DNA of 7,468 nucleotides from RGIG8745 sp964554265 (GCA_964554265.1 CAZKOB010000146.1:1-7468), one strand, 5' to 3'. Positions 1-6,656 are shown, counted from the first letter of the stretch. The notes: generated by a model from the sequence alone, not told the origin. Numbers and translations: made by a program.

Positions 1-12
1 ATTGGGGAGCTT

Positions 13-44
13 GCGACGGAGGGCGTGGCGCGAAGCGACGGAGG
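13..44. repeat. Direct repeat gcgacggagg, two copies 22 bp apart
   Basis: The 10-mer gcgacggagg occurs at 13-22 and 35-44. It lies inside the inverted-repeat interval at the left edge and runs directly into the first GAGTCTGTG repeat. It is short, but the 22-bp offset and high GC make this patch differ in composition from the surrounding DNA. Confidence 0.45.
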
Positions 45-88
45 AGTCTGTGAAGCCACCTGCTTAAAATCGCAAGAGGAGTCTGTGG
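41..88 (+). repeat. Dispersed intergenic repeat, GAGTCTGTG family, left copies
   Basis: Two related units begin at 41 (gaggagtctgtgaagccacc, continuing as tgcttaa) and 76 (gaggagtctgtgg). The first matches 6630-6656, on the far side of the operon, at 22 of 27 positions in the same orientation. All copies lie outside genes. This fits a dispersed intergenic repeat of unknown function; no transposase or coding capacity is associated with it here. Confidence 0.5.
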
Positions 89-98
89 ATACATCAAC

Positions 99-132
99 AA
101 AAAAACTTGCAAGCTCCCCAACTTCTTACAAG
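99..132 (-). terminator. Probable Rho-independent terminator of the kinase-regulator-membrane protein operon
   Basis: Read on the minus strand, cttgtaag (plus 125-132) pairs with cttgcaag (plus 106-113) over 8 bp with one G-U pair and an 11-nt loop. The stem is followed at once by seven T residues (plus 99-105). It sits about 45 nt beyond the stop codon of the AbgT-like gene, where the operon should end. The stem is only moderately GC-rich and its 3' arm could pair instead with the longer repeat arm at 2-14, so folding was judged by eye only. Confidence 0.6.
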
Positions 133-177
133 ACTTTCTTAAACCGAACTCGCGTCTGCCTGAACTTCTTCCACCGT

Positions 178-885
178 CTATCTTCTTTCACCATATTCTA
201 CCCAGATATACGGAACAAGCATGCCATAGTATAGAATCCACGAAAGTACATCCAACACACAGGTTTCATCGCCCCATGCGGCAAAAACGTGGGTATATCT
301 TGCACACGCGATGAACTGCGAAGCAACGAACAGCATGACGAAATAACCGGAAGACAAACTTATCAGCCGCGTATGGGCGGCTACTATGTCGCGCATCGTG
401 ACAAATCTTCCGGAAGTGTATCCGTATCCGTTCCCTGCTATCAATGCCAAGACAAACAGCAGTCCGGGCACACTCTTGCTGAAAGGAGAATTGTGTAATG
501 TTCCGAAAGCATTGAGCAACACCGCTCCGGGCCACGCTACAAGGGCCAGCACCAGCAGGCAAAAAACAAAGAGAAGAGTGAGTGTAAAAAGTAATGCCCG
601 CTTCTGTTTCAACGATGAAACAAAGAAGCAAGCCGTCGGAAGTCCTGATTCGATGATTACACTAAGCCCCATCATCAGAAGCAGTACCTCCGCAGTGGGC
701 ACTGATACAAAATTCGGCACCACATTCACTACTGCCCAGCGTATTCCGTCGGCACAAAGAAGATTCTCCATACCCATGCCATACACACTGCCTACCCACG
801 ACCACAGAGAAAGAAGCACAATCAAACATATCAGCACACAAGGGATGCGGTAGAGCACCACCGCCACAACCGCCTTACTCATCAT
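178..885 (-). CDS. Small membrane protein resembling a shortened AbgT-family transporter
   Basis: Encodes 235 residues from the ATG at 885; a second ATG follows directly and a TTG lies three codons upstream. Two segments resemble AbgT (p-aminobenzoyl-glutamate transporter) proteins as I recall them. Near residues 43-85, DGIRW is followed by PNF and by MMGLSVIIESGL, like the AbgT pattern DG-r-w / nF / mlGvgvaEkSGL. Near 154-205, YGYTSGRF, DIV, SGYFVMLFVASQFIA and AAWG follow the AbgT order YG-g / DvvkmM / YlVLvFfAAQF / aGA. About six hydrophobic segments are visible (roughly 13-32, 64-88, 97-118, 139-154, 179-195, 212-228). Family members are usually near 500 residues, so the central substrate-binding hairpin regions and the C-terminal helices appear to be missing. 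The open frame is clean, so this looks like a maintained short protein rather than a fresh pseudogene. It overlaps the regulator gene by 11 nt, implying coupled translation. Transport activity is doubtful; a sensory or accessory role is inference. Confidence 0.75.
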   Translation of the reverse strand: MMSKAVVAVVLYRIPCVLICLIVLLSLWSWVGSVYGMGMENLLCADGIRWAVVNVVPNFVSVPTAEVLLLMMGLSVIIESGLPTACFFVSSLKQKRALLFTLTLLFVFCLLVLALVAWPGAVLLNAFGTLHNSPFSKSVPGLLFVLALIAGNGYGYTSGRFVTMRDIVAAHTRLISLSSGYFVMLFVASQFIACARYTHVFAAWGDETCVLDVLSWILYYGMLVPYIWVEYGERR

Positions 886-1603
886 CCGGTTCAAGATTGT
901 CGATATCGAGAATACGAAGTTCCAAAGCTCTCGTCACAAGCCGCGTTGCATTTATCCCTCCCGAAGCACGTTCAGCAGGAGAGAACAAACGGGACACAAG
1001 GTCGTTCTGCCTCTTTTCAAGCGACTTCACCCCGAAAGGCATCCCTTTCAGATTGGTTATCATCTCTTTTGTATAGCCCAGAGCAAGATGCCTCAACAGA
1101 CGCTCATCATATTCGTCTATATCATAGTCAATCATCGCATCCTGTCTGCGGCTCTCGTTAAGGACTGACCGACGGAAACGGCTGATAATCTTCTCAAGTA
1201 TGGGCTGGTTGAAGACCATACGTTTGCCATCCATCACACTCTGCACGTCACCTTTCGTAAGCAGTTCGCCACTTTTGAGGATAATGCCGTCTGCCCCGGC
1301 ATCAAGCGCATCGACCCAGAGCTTTTCATTCAACACCTCTCCCGTGAATATAAGCACATGCACATGATTGTACTTCCGGCGCAACTCACGGCATATATCC
1401 ACACCTACCGTTGTAGAACCTCCAAGCCCCAAATCAAGAAGAACAAGATCGGGAACATGAACTTTCAGCAGTTCCCATAAATCCTTCTCGCTCATTGCCG
1501 CTCCTATCACTTCAGCCTGAGGAATCTCATTGCGGAATATTTCCTCCGTGCCTTTCAGCTCCAGCTTTACATCCTCTACTATTATTACTTTGAATTTGTC
1601 CAT
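875..1603 (-). CDS. Two-component response regulator, receiver plus LuxR-like DNA-binding domain
   Basis: Encodes 242 residues from the ATG at 1603 (MDKFKVIIVED). An in-frame ATG at 1636 would add 11 residues; the later start is preferred because the receiver's first strand begins there and the DNA just upstream is AT-rich, as is usual for Bacteroides starts. Receiver landmarks, numbered from 1603, are the acidic pair E10-D11, phosphoacceptor D57 in LVLLDLGLGG, T87 in LIFTGE and K110 in GIILKS, all as expected for a working receiver. The C-terminal part (about 163-234) resembles a NarL/LuxR helix-turn-helix: LALGYTKEMI, then SLEKRQNDLVSRLF, then TRLVTRALELRILD. It carries extra residues (GMPFG and SPAERASGG) compared with ordinary LuxR domains. 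It follows the kinase gene and overlaps the AbgT-like gene, so it is the likely cognate partner of the kinase. It presumably acts as a cytoplasmic transcription factor; its targets are unknown. Confidence 0.88.
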   Translation of the reverse strand: MDKFKVIIVEDVKLELKGTEEIFRNEIPQAEVIGAAMSEKDLWELLKVHVPDLVLLDLGLGGSTTVGVDICRELRRKYNHVHVLIFTGEVLNEKLWVDALDAGADGIILKSGELLTKGDVQSVMDGKRMVFNQPILEKIISRFRRSVLNESRRQDAMIDYDIDEYDERLLRHLALGYTKEMITNLKGMPFGVKSLEKRQNDLVSRLFSPAERASGGINATRLVTRALELRILDIDNLEPDDE

Positions 1604-1681
1604 ATCTGATTTATTTATAGTCTTTCTTTTATACATACACAGGAGGGCTACAGCACAGCCTCACATCCATCCATGTTCATC

Positions 1682-4600
1682 CTATGCCAATGTGCGTTTC
1701 CTCTCCGGAACAGTGAAAACCACGGAGAGACAACCATCACCGGCATGCTGTTCCGCATATATCCTGCACCCTCGATGCCCCACATATTCGTCATGTTCAC
1801 GTATAATCTGCTTGCAAACAAGATACTGCGCGCCCTGCAATCTGTCTGAATCGGCATCATACCTGATATTGTCCGCATAGAATATACGTTGTGGCTCAGC
1901 GGCATCATACGGAAGCCTGCTGTCTGAATAGGCAAAGACAACAAATCCGCCTGCATGCCTGCATACAAACGAGAGCCTTCCCTCCCCTTCATGTTCAAAC
2001 GAAAAAGACAGAAGATTGTCAATCATGTATTCAAGCATAAGCACATCGCCCGTAACCGACAGGCCGTCCATACAATCCACACACAGCTCAAGCTGCATGT
2101 GATGCTTCCTGTTGAGCTTCGCCACGCTGCGTTCCATGTACTCCGCCAATGCAGCCACATCAACAGTCTTCCGTCTGAACACAACCTTCCCCAGCTGCCT
2201 CAAAGCACACGAAGAGAGCAGAGTGAAAGTCTCCTTATAGTAGTTTACCAACTCTGACATGCCGTATAATCTGTCTGTAAACATCTCCCCACCGGATTCT
2301 TCACGGTTCATGCTGTCGGCAATCTGCTTTATCTTGTTGGGATAGTACATCGTCTCATGCTTTATGGTGGAAAGACAATTGTCGAGCACCATGTTCTGCA
2401 CATGCAAGTTGTTCGCCTCAAGTTCCGCACGGTTCCTCTCATCCTCAAGAAGTTCAATGTCCAACATTCTCGTACTTACCTTTATCGAAGAATAATAGAA
2501 ATGTATAGCCGTAAACTGAGCCACAAGAAGGAAGACAAGCTCTTCATCTTCCGACAAGGAGGAGTCGTGCAGGACCATAGCCATAGCTCCGAGAGTAACA
2601 GCACCCTCTTCATCCTCCATTGTCAGAGGATAAGCACGAAGACGCCCCCCGGCCTTCACTACCGGTGCCGATTCCCTGATACACAAGTTCATAATCTCCT
2701 CCACTATATCCTTGTCCGGACAGGAACGCGAAAAGTCGCAACGCAGTTTCTGTCCTGCATCATCCACAATACACAACCCCACCCCATCGGCCATGCGTAT
2801 ATCGCTAACTCCATGCAACAGCACTTCCGCCTCATCGCCTTTCTTCGTAGCAAACAGCCGTCCGTTGAACTGCATGAGCTGCCGCATATTAAACACGGGC
2901 AACACGTTGTGACGATAGTATATAAGGTAATACACCAACAGTCCACACACCACAAGCAGCACCACCAGTATCAGTACGGTCTGTTTGTTTATGTTCGTCT
3001 GCTGGATAGCATTACAATAGTCCTCAAGCCTCTTGTCCTGAGCCATTAGCTTGTAAAGCCGCGTATAAATTTCGTTGTTGTACACATACAGATGCCAGTC
3101 GTTAAGTGCAAGCGCCGCAATAGCCGCCTCATTCCTTATATCGAGAATCACATGATAGTCTGTATCGAACCCTCTGTTCCACAGTTCTATTTCCGGCATA
3201 TACGAACCTCCGTACATTGTCATAAGCTCCTCTCCCTCAGGCACCATCTTCCGGTAATACGCATTCAACGACATACGTGCCGAGTCGGCATAAAGCAAGG
3301 CATTACGGTAAGCACCTTCCACATTGGCATAATATGCCGAATCGGCATAAACGGAGGCCTTGCGCAACAATGAATCATCGGAAGTCCATTCATATTCTTC
3401 TCCTGAACCGCTTCCGGAAACAGCATCGCGACATGAGAACATGCCCAAACAAGCCGACAAAGTTGACATTAAACACAGAACATGTACGACTCCCTTTGGA
3501 AGCCGGAAGAAAAAACGGCTTCCATGCCCAAGTTTACTGTCAATACCGAAAGTACACACTGCAAACACCTTGCTCGTCTTGCGATATTTCTCAATGATGC
3601 CCTTACAGTTCATCAATCCAAAACCATATCCTTTGCTGCTCCTCAACTCCGCATCATTATCCACATCACCTATGCGCGCAGAATCATACACTTTCTCTCC
3701 GCATATCAGCGCTACGTCCTCAGCCGACAATCCCCGCCCCGTGTCCTTCACGGAAATCTCCACATACTCCGCCGTCTCTTCAGCTTCAAGGCACACACTG
3801 CCACCTTCGGGAGTGTACTTCCTCGCATTGTCGAGCAATGTGTTCATCATAAACAGGGTCAGAGGCTTGTCTGCCTTTACTATAGCCGACGAGGGTTTTA
3901 TCTCCAGCGATATATGCTTGTTGTCGAATGCGCCACGCATCTTGTTCAGTGTATCAAACAATGTGCCAAGACAAAATGTTTCCACATTCAGGCTTACAGT
4001 CCCCTGTTTCACCTTCACCCAATGTGTCAGCACATCATTATATTCGTTGATTTTACTTATAAGTTCACTGATATACAAAAGCCTTTCCTTCACCACGCCT
4101 CTATCGGCACAGCCGATCAGTTTGCCCACTTCATTCACCACACGGTCGAGGAACGGAGCTATGCCGTAGACAATGGACAGGCATGTACGCTTGTCGATAT
4201 TCGCACGCTTATTGTTGGCGATATTCATCTCATACATACAGTGCTCCTCTTCAATGTTTCTCCCTTCATCACCAAGCAAGACGAATGTCTCTCCATTCTT
4301 GACAGCCCAACGGAAAAACACTCTGACGATATTCAGCAACTCAAGGTCATACCCCTTAAGTCCGCAGTCGTCTACCTCCCAGTTTCTGCCTGCACAAGGA
4401 AAGAGTGTTTCCATGTCATTGTCCACAGCGGCATGCAAAGCCGACACAATGCTTCCACTGTCTGCCGCATCCGCTGCTACCTGAGCCGTAAGTTTGCGAC
4501 ACAGTTCTATAACTCCAGACAGTTTCTCCGCCTGACATTCACTACGCCGCTTAAGACGCTTGCCAAGCCCTGCCATCACCGATACAAGAATGACTATCAA

Positions 4601-5986
4601 TACTCCGACAAGCACAAGCAGGGCATTGATCTTCTTTTCCTCAAGTTCCAGAGTCTCAAAGCGCTGCTGCATCCTCATGTCCTGCCGGGTCACATCAAGA
4701 ATGTCAAGATAAATGTTACGATTGTAGTCCGATTCTCTCTTCATACCCATAGCACTATACACCTTGCTCAGATGCTCGCGTATGCTTGCCATCCATTCCG
4801 GCACGGCAACAATATCGACATCTGCAATCCAGTTCATCTCCGTAGAGACACTGTCTCCGTATTCACGGTAAGGGTAAAGTGTGTCGTCGGCCATCCAAAC
4901 AGAATCCTCCTCACCGCCATCGGTCACTCCCTCCCCATGATTTCTGCAATACTTTCTGTGGTGCGCATTGACACATTCCAGCGCTTTCACCACAGAGGCG
5001 AACGACAGGTCATAACATTGCTTCGACAGATACCACTCCGAAATGGTGATATAGGCGGCCGACATATAGAGCATACTGCCGTACCTGCCACATAAATCCA
5101 GCGAACGCTCGGCCATGAACAACGGCATGTCATGCAGCCTCACCGTATCAGCATCAAGCATACCTCTTATGAACATCATCCTCCCACGGTTCAGTGTATC
5201 CGCACGGATGAAACTGTCGGCAAGTCCTTGCAGTGCCATTCCCTCAAACAAGATCATCCCGGACTGTCTGCCCAGAGCAAGGGCACGTACAAGCATGCGC
5301 TCCTCCTCTTCTCCGACCACATCATCACCGTCCATACCGTCAAGGATTCCTCCCGAACCTATCATGTAATAATAGTATGCAAGCTGAGCCGAATCGTCTT
5401 CTACAATCTGAAAGTTTTCCGTTATACAGTCTATCTCTTCCGCTGCCAGCCTATCCTGCCTCAGATAGTAATAATACACAGAAGAAACAATATGAAATTC
5501 ACTCCGGGCATAGCACCACAGCCTCTTCTGGTGAGGGTTCATATACGCTTCTTCCCTGCGTATACGTTCCATACGCTTGATGGCGCTGTTGTGATAATCA
5601 TAGAAATCCTTGTTGGCGGATATGCGCTGACAAATCTTCATCATGCCTACATCTGCAACAAGCATCATCAGTTCGTTCTCCGACTCTTCAAGCACATCGG
5701 AAAACAACTGTCGCGCCCCTGCATAGTCCATACGCATCAGCCTGACAAAGGCAAGATTACAGAGCGCCTCATCGCGTCCGTCTGCATATCCACATGCCAT
5801 AGACAATGCCTGTTTCGCTTTCGTCTCGGTCGAATCGAGCGAACGGTAACGGCAACTGTATGCAATCATGTTAAGAGAATCGACGTGCATTCTGATGTCT
5901 GCCATACTACTGCCGTCACATGACGACAGTATGGAAAATACTATCAGAAGAACTGATGCATATATCAGATGTATAACAGTTTTCAC
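1682..5986 (-). CDS. Double sensor histidine kinase: two lipoprotein-like TPR sensor kinases fused in one polypeptide
   Basis: Encodes 1434 residues. The GTG at 5986 is the start: TAA lies directly upstream in frame and the next ATG falls after the signal peptide. Order: lipoprotein signal with lipobox LSSC (Cys23); periplasmic helical, TPR-like domain (24-450); TM helix 454-474 followed by KRLKRR; dimerisation region around 590-665; HATPase with N-box LLDNARKYT (N720), G1 DTGRG (D748) and G2 KGYGFGL (785-791), ending GHGSRFFFRLPK (820-831). A second hydrophobic, lipobox-like segment (832-851) returns the chain to the periplasm. A smaller helical domain with repeated YADSA (880, 899) follows, then TM 1003-1023, a GAF-like region (1035-1165), a coiled coil (1173-1200), H-box IKHET (H1210) and a degenerate HATPase (about 1310-1428). 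The first half lacks the acceptor His: the H-E-L-R-T-P position reads I-D-K-R-T-C (597-602). The second half has the His but no second N-box Asn, no DxGxG (DSRLP instead) and no GxGxG. I believe the accessory parts correspond to Pfam DUF5112/DUF5113, from memory. It is the first gene of the operon, and its signal is unknown. Confidence 0.88.
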   Translation of the reverse strand: MKTVIHLIYASVLLIVFSILSSCDGSSMADIRMHVDSLNMIAYSCRYRSLDSTETKAKQALSMACGYADGRDEALCNLAFVRLMRMDYAGARQLFSDVLEESENELMMLVADVGMMKICQRISANKDFYDYHNSAIKRMERIRREEAYMNPHQKRLWCYARSEFHIVSSVYYYYLRQDRLAAEEIDCITENFQIVEDDSAQLAYYYYMIGSGGILDGMDGDDVVGEEEERMLVRALALGRQSGMILFEGMALQGLADSFIRADTLNRGRMMFIRGMLDADTVRLHDMPLFMAERSLDLCGRYGSMLYMSAAYITISEWYLSKQCYDLSFASVVKALECVNAHHRKYCRNHGEGVTDGGEEDSVWMADDTLYPYREYGDSVSTEMNWIADVDIVAVPEWMASIREHLSKVYSAMGMKRESDYNRNIYLDILDVTRQDMRMQQRFETLELEEKKINALLVLVGVLIVILVSVMAGLGKRLKRRSECQAEKLSGVIELCRKLTAQVAADAADSGSIVSALHAAVDNDMETLFPCAGRNWEVDDCGLKGYDLELLNIVRVFFRWAVKNGETFVLLGDEGRNIEEEHCMYEMNIANNKRANIDKRTCLSIVYGIAPFLDRVVNEVGKLIGCADRGVVKERLLYISELISKINEYNDVLTHWVKVKQGTVSLNVETFCLGTLFDTLNKMRGAFDNKHISLEIKPSSAIVKADKPLTLFMMNTLLDNARKYTPEGGSVCLEAEETAEYVEISVKDTGRGLSAEDVALICGEKVYDSARIGDVDNDAELRSSKGYGFGLMNCKGIIEKYRKTSKVFAVCTFGIDSKLGHGSRFFFRLPKGVVHVLCLMSTLSACLGMFSCRDAVSGSGSGEEYEWTSDDSLLRKASVYADSAYYANVEGAYRNALLYADSARMSLNAYYRKMVPEGEELMTMYGGSYMPEIELWNRGFDTDYHVILDIRNEAAIAALALNDWHLYVYNNEIYTRLYKLMAQDKRLEDYCNAIQQTNINKQTVLILVVLLVVCGLLVYYLIYYRHNVLPVFNMRQLMQFNGRLFATKKGDEAEVLLHGVSDIRMADGVGLCIVDDAGQKLRCDFSRSCPDKDIVEEIMNLCIRESAPVVKAGGRLRAYPLTMEDEEGAVTLGAMAMVLHDSSLSEDEELVFLLVAQFTAIHFYYSSIKVSTRMLDIELLEDERNRAELEANNLHVQNMVLDNCLSTIKHETMYYPNKIKQIADSMNREESGGEMFTDRLYGMSELVNYYKETFTLLSSCALRQLGKVVFRRKTVDVAALAEYMERSVAKLNRKHHMQLELCVDCMDGLSVTGDVLMLEYMIDNLLSFSFEHEGEGRLSFVCRHAGGFVVFAYSDSRLPYDAAEPQRIFYADNIRYDADSDRLQGAQYLVCKQIIREHDEYVGHRGCRIYAEQHAGDGCLSVVFTVPERKRTLA

Positions 5987-6009
5987 TTAGTCCGGATTTC
6001 ATTTTTACA

Positions 6010-6017
6010 CAAAAATA
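6010..6017 (-). promoter_or_regulatory. Candidate Bacteroides-type -7 box for the kinase operon
   Basis: On the minus strand the sequence is TATTTTTG, a perfect match to the Bacteroides -7 consensus TAnnTTTG, ending 23 nt upstream of the GTG start at 5986. No good -33 TTTG lies at the usual distance; the nearest TTG is about 25 nt upstream. Transcription would begin near 6003, giving a leader of roughly 17 nt. Confidence 0.5.
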
Positions 6018-6055
6018 CTACATTATCGCGACTTTTATGCCACAAGTATGCTTTT

Positions 6056-6095
6056 TTTGAAAAATGTAGCGTATATTAGCGTCCGGTTTTTCAAA
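6056..6095. promoter_or_regulatory. 9-bp dyad in the divergent intergenic region; possible operator or 5'-leader hairpin
   Basis: tttgaaaaa at 6056-6064 is the exact reverse complement of tttttcaaa at 6087-6095, with a 22-nt spacer. The right arm ends 12 nt before the ATG of the winged-helix gene. The dyad lies upstream of the leftward promoter box, so a protein bound here could act on both divergent genes. A looser pair, ctacatt (6018-6024) and aatgtag (6063-6069), overlaps it. AT-rich dyads arise easily by chance, so confidence is limited. Confidence 0.35.
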
Positions 6096-6107
6096 CAGTT
6101 GCAAACG

Positions 6108-6458
6108 ATGAACAATATATATTACAATCAAATAGTAGAACTTCTGGCCTACAAAACGGAAGGTATGAAATTATGCAATATTGTAAAGTATATATATAAT
6201 TGCAATTGCAACCTGTTTGAGGACAACAATTTGTACAAACGTATATATTGCGGTGTCAGACAATTTCTGTGGTCTCAAAGCAAACAAAAGGAATCTCCAT
6301 TTACAAGGGTGAATGGGAAATGGGGAGTCTATAGACTTAAAAAAAGTTTTATCAAGCAGTTGGAACTGTGCTTTGACGACTGGGAGTATGATGGCATACA
6401 ACTCAAACAAGCCAAGAAAAAGCCGGAATGCAAACAACTGAGTTTGTTTGAATGGTGA
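6108..6458 (+). CDS. Small winged-helix (HARE-HTH-like) protein with C-terminal sliding-clamp motif
   Basis: Encodes 116 residues from the ATG at 6108. An in-frame ATG at 6048 would add 20 residues, but the recognisable domain begins at YYNQIVELLAY right after the later ATG. The pattern (helix IVELL; KTEGMKLCNIVKYIY; helix YKRIYCGVRQFLW; then SPFTRVNGKWGVYRL) fits the HARE-HTH fold: an initial helix, a second helix bearing 'eI', a third helix, then a hairpin wing ending in a G-x-y-x-L motif. I recall similar short proteins in Bacteroides but not a known function. The tail is basic and ends KQLSLFEW, in which QLSLF (110-114) is the consensus beta-clamp-binding pentapeptide QL[S/D]LF. The gene is visibly more AT-rich than the operon and is transcribed divergently from it. 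It is inferred to bind DNA; no enzymatic motif is visible. Confidence 0.7.
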   Translation: MNNIYYNQIVELLAYKTEGMKLCNIVKYIYNCNCNLFEDNNLYKRIYCGVRQFLWSQSKQKESPFTRVNGKWGVYRLKKSFIKQLELCFDDWEYDGIQLKQAKKKPECKQLSLFEW

Positions 6459-6573
6459 AAACCGTATAGTCTTTCCTTTTTTATTGCAATACGCTTATAC
6501 ATTGGAGAAGCGTAGGGTTCTTCATGTCCTGACTTCGTTATTGCATCACCCAGCATTTCTCCTCCTCAAAAAA

Positions 6574-6619
6574 GAAGGTTTTAATCTGATGTGTTCACTG
6601 ACTTCTGCTTAAAACCTTC
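6574..6619 (-). terminator. 11-bp inverted repeat; weak candidate terminator on the minus strand
   Basis: gaaggttttaa (6574-6584) is the exact reverse complement of ttaaaaccttc (6609-6619), with a 24-nt loop. Read on the minus strand, the stem is followed immediately by six T residues (plus 6568-6573), the arrangement of an intrinsic terminator. No leftward gene is visible upstream of it, and on the plus strand no T tract follows, so it may simply be part of the repeat element. Confidence 0.3.
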
Positions 6620-6629
6620 AAAACCATAA

Positions 6630-6656
6630 GAAGAGTCTGTGAAGACATCTGCCTGA
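6630..6656 (+). repeat. Dispersed intergenic repeat, GAGTCTGTG family, right copy
   Basis: gaagagtctgtgaagacatc, continuing as tgcctga, matches the unit at 41-67 in 22 of 27 positions. The two copies lie more than 6.5 kb apart in the same orientation and flank the whole kinase operon and the winged-helix gene. Confidence 0.5.

Larger units (their letters stand above)
2..121. repeat. 13-bp perfect inverted repeat with a 94-bp spacer
   Basis: The 13-mer ttggggagcttgc at 2-14 is exactly the reverse complement of gcaagctccccaa at 109-121. The enclosed DNA is non-coding, more G-rich than the rest of the intergenic sequence, and holds two further short repeats (10-mer at 13-22 and 35-44; GAGTCTGTG copies at 43 and 78). 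The right arm overlaps the probable terminator of the leftward operon. It could be the border of a small non-autonomous repeat element or a long-range RNA hairpin. No gene is visible in 1-177. Confidence 0.55.

Noticed and set aside
266..853. Frames at 266-631 (minus) and 386-853 (plus) over the AbgT-like gene
   Set aside because: The minus frame at 178-885 has membrane helices and AbgT-like motifs and is coupled to the regulator; these overlapping frames have no supporting feature.
1648..2022. Minus-strand 124-codon frame overlapping the kinase 3' end
   Set aside because: It is a different frame of the second kinase's C-terminal domain. The in-frame kinase sequence continues cleanly to the stop at 1682.
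2357..4169. Plus-strand frames at 2357-3049 and 3360-4169
   Set aside because: They lie wholly inside the kinase gene on the opposite strand, with biased composition and no recognisable motif.
3482..5095. Long plus-strand open frame (537 codons) opposite the kinase gene
   Set aside because: It is antisense to a kinase with clear domains and intact motifs. Its translation is rich in His, Ser, Thr and Arg without domain-like patterns, as expected for the complement of a Bacteroides coding strand.
6431..6450. Hairpin caaacaa-ctgagt-ttgtttg as terminator of the winged-helix gene
   Set aside because: It lies inside the last codons, and the nearest T run (6477-6482) is about 26 nt past the stem, too far for an intrinsic terminator.
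6329..6556. Minus-strand frame across the end of the winged-helix gene
   Set aside because: Most of it is antisense to the winged-helix coding region and the rest lies in repeats, with no motif.
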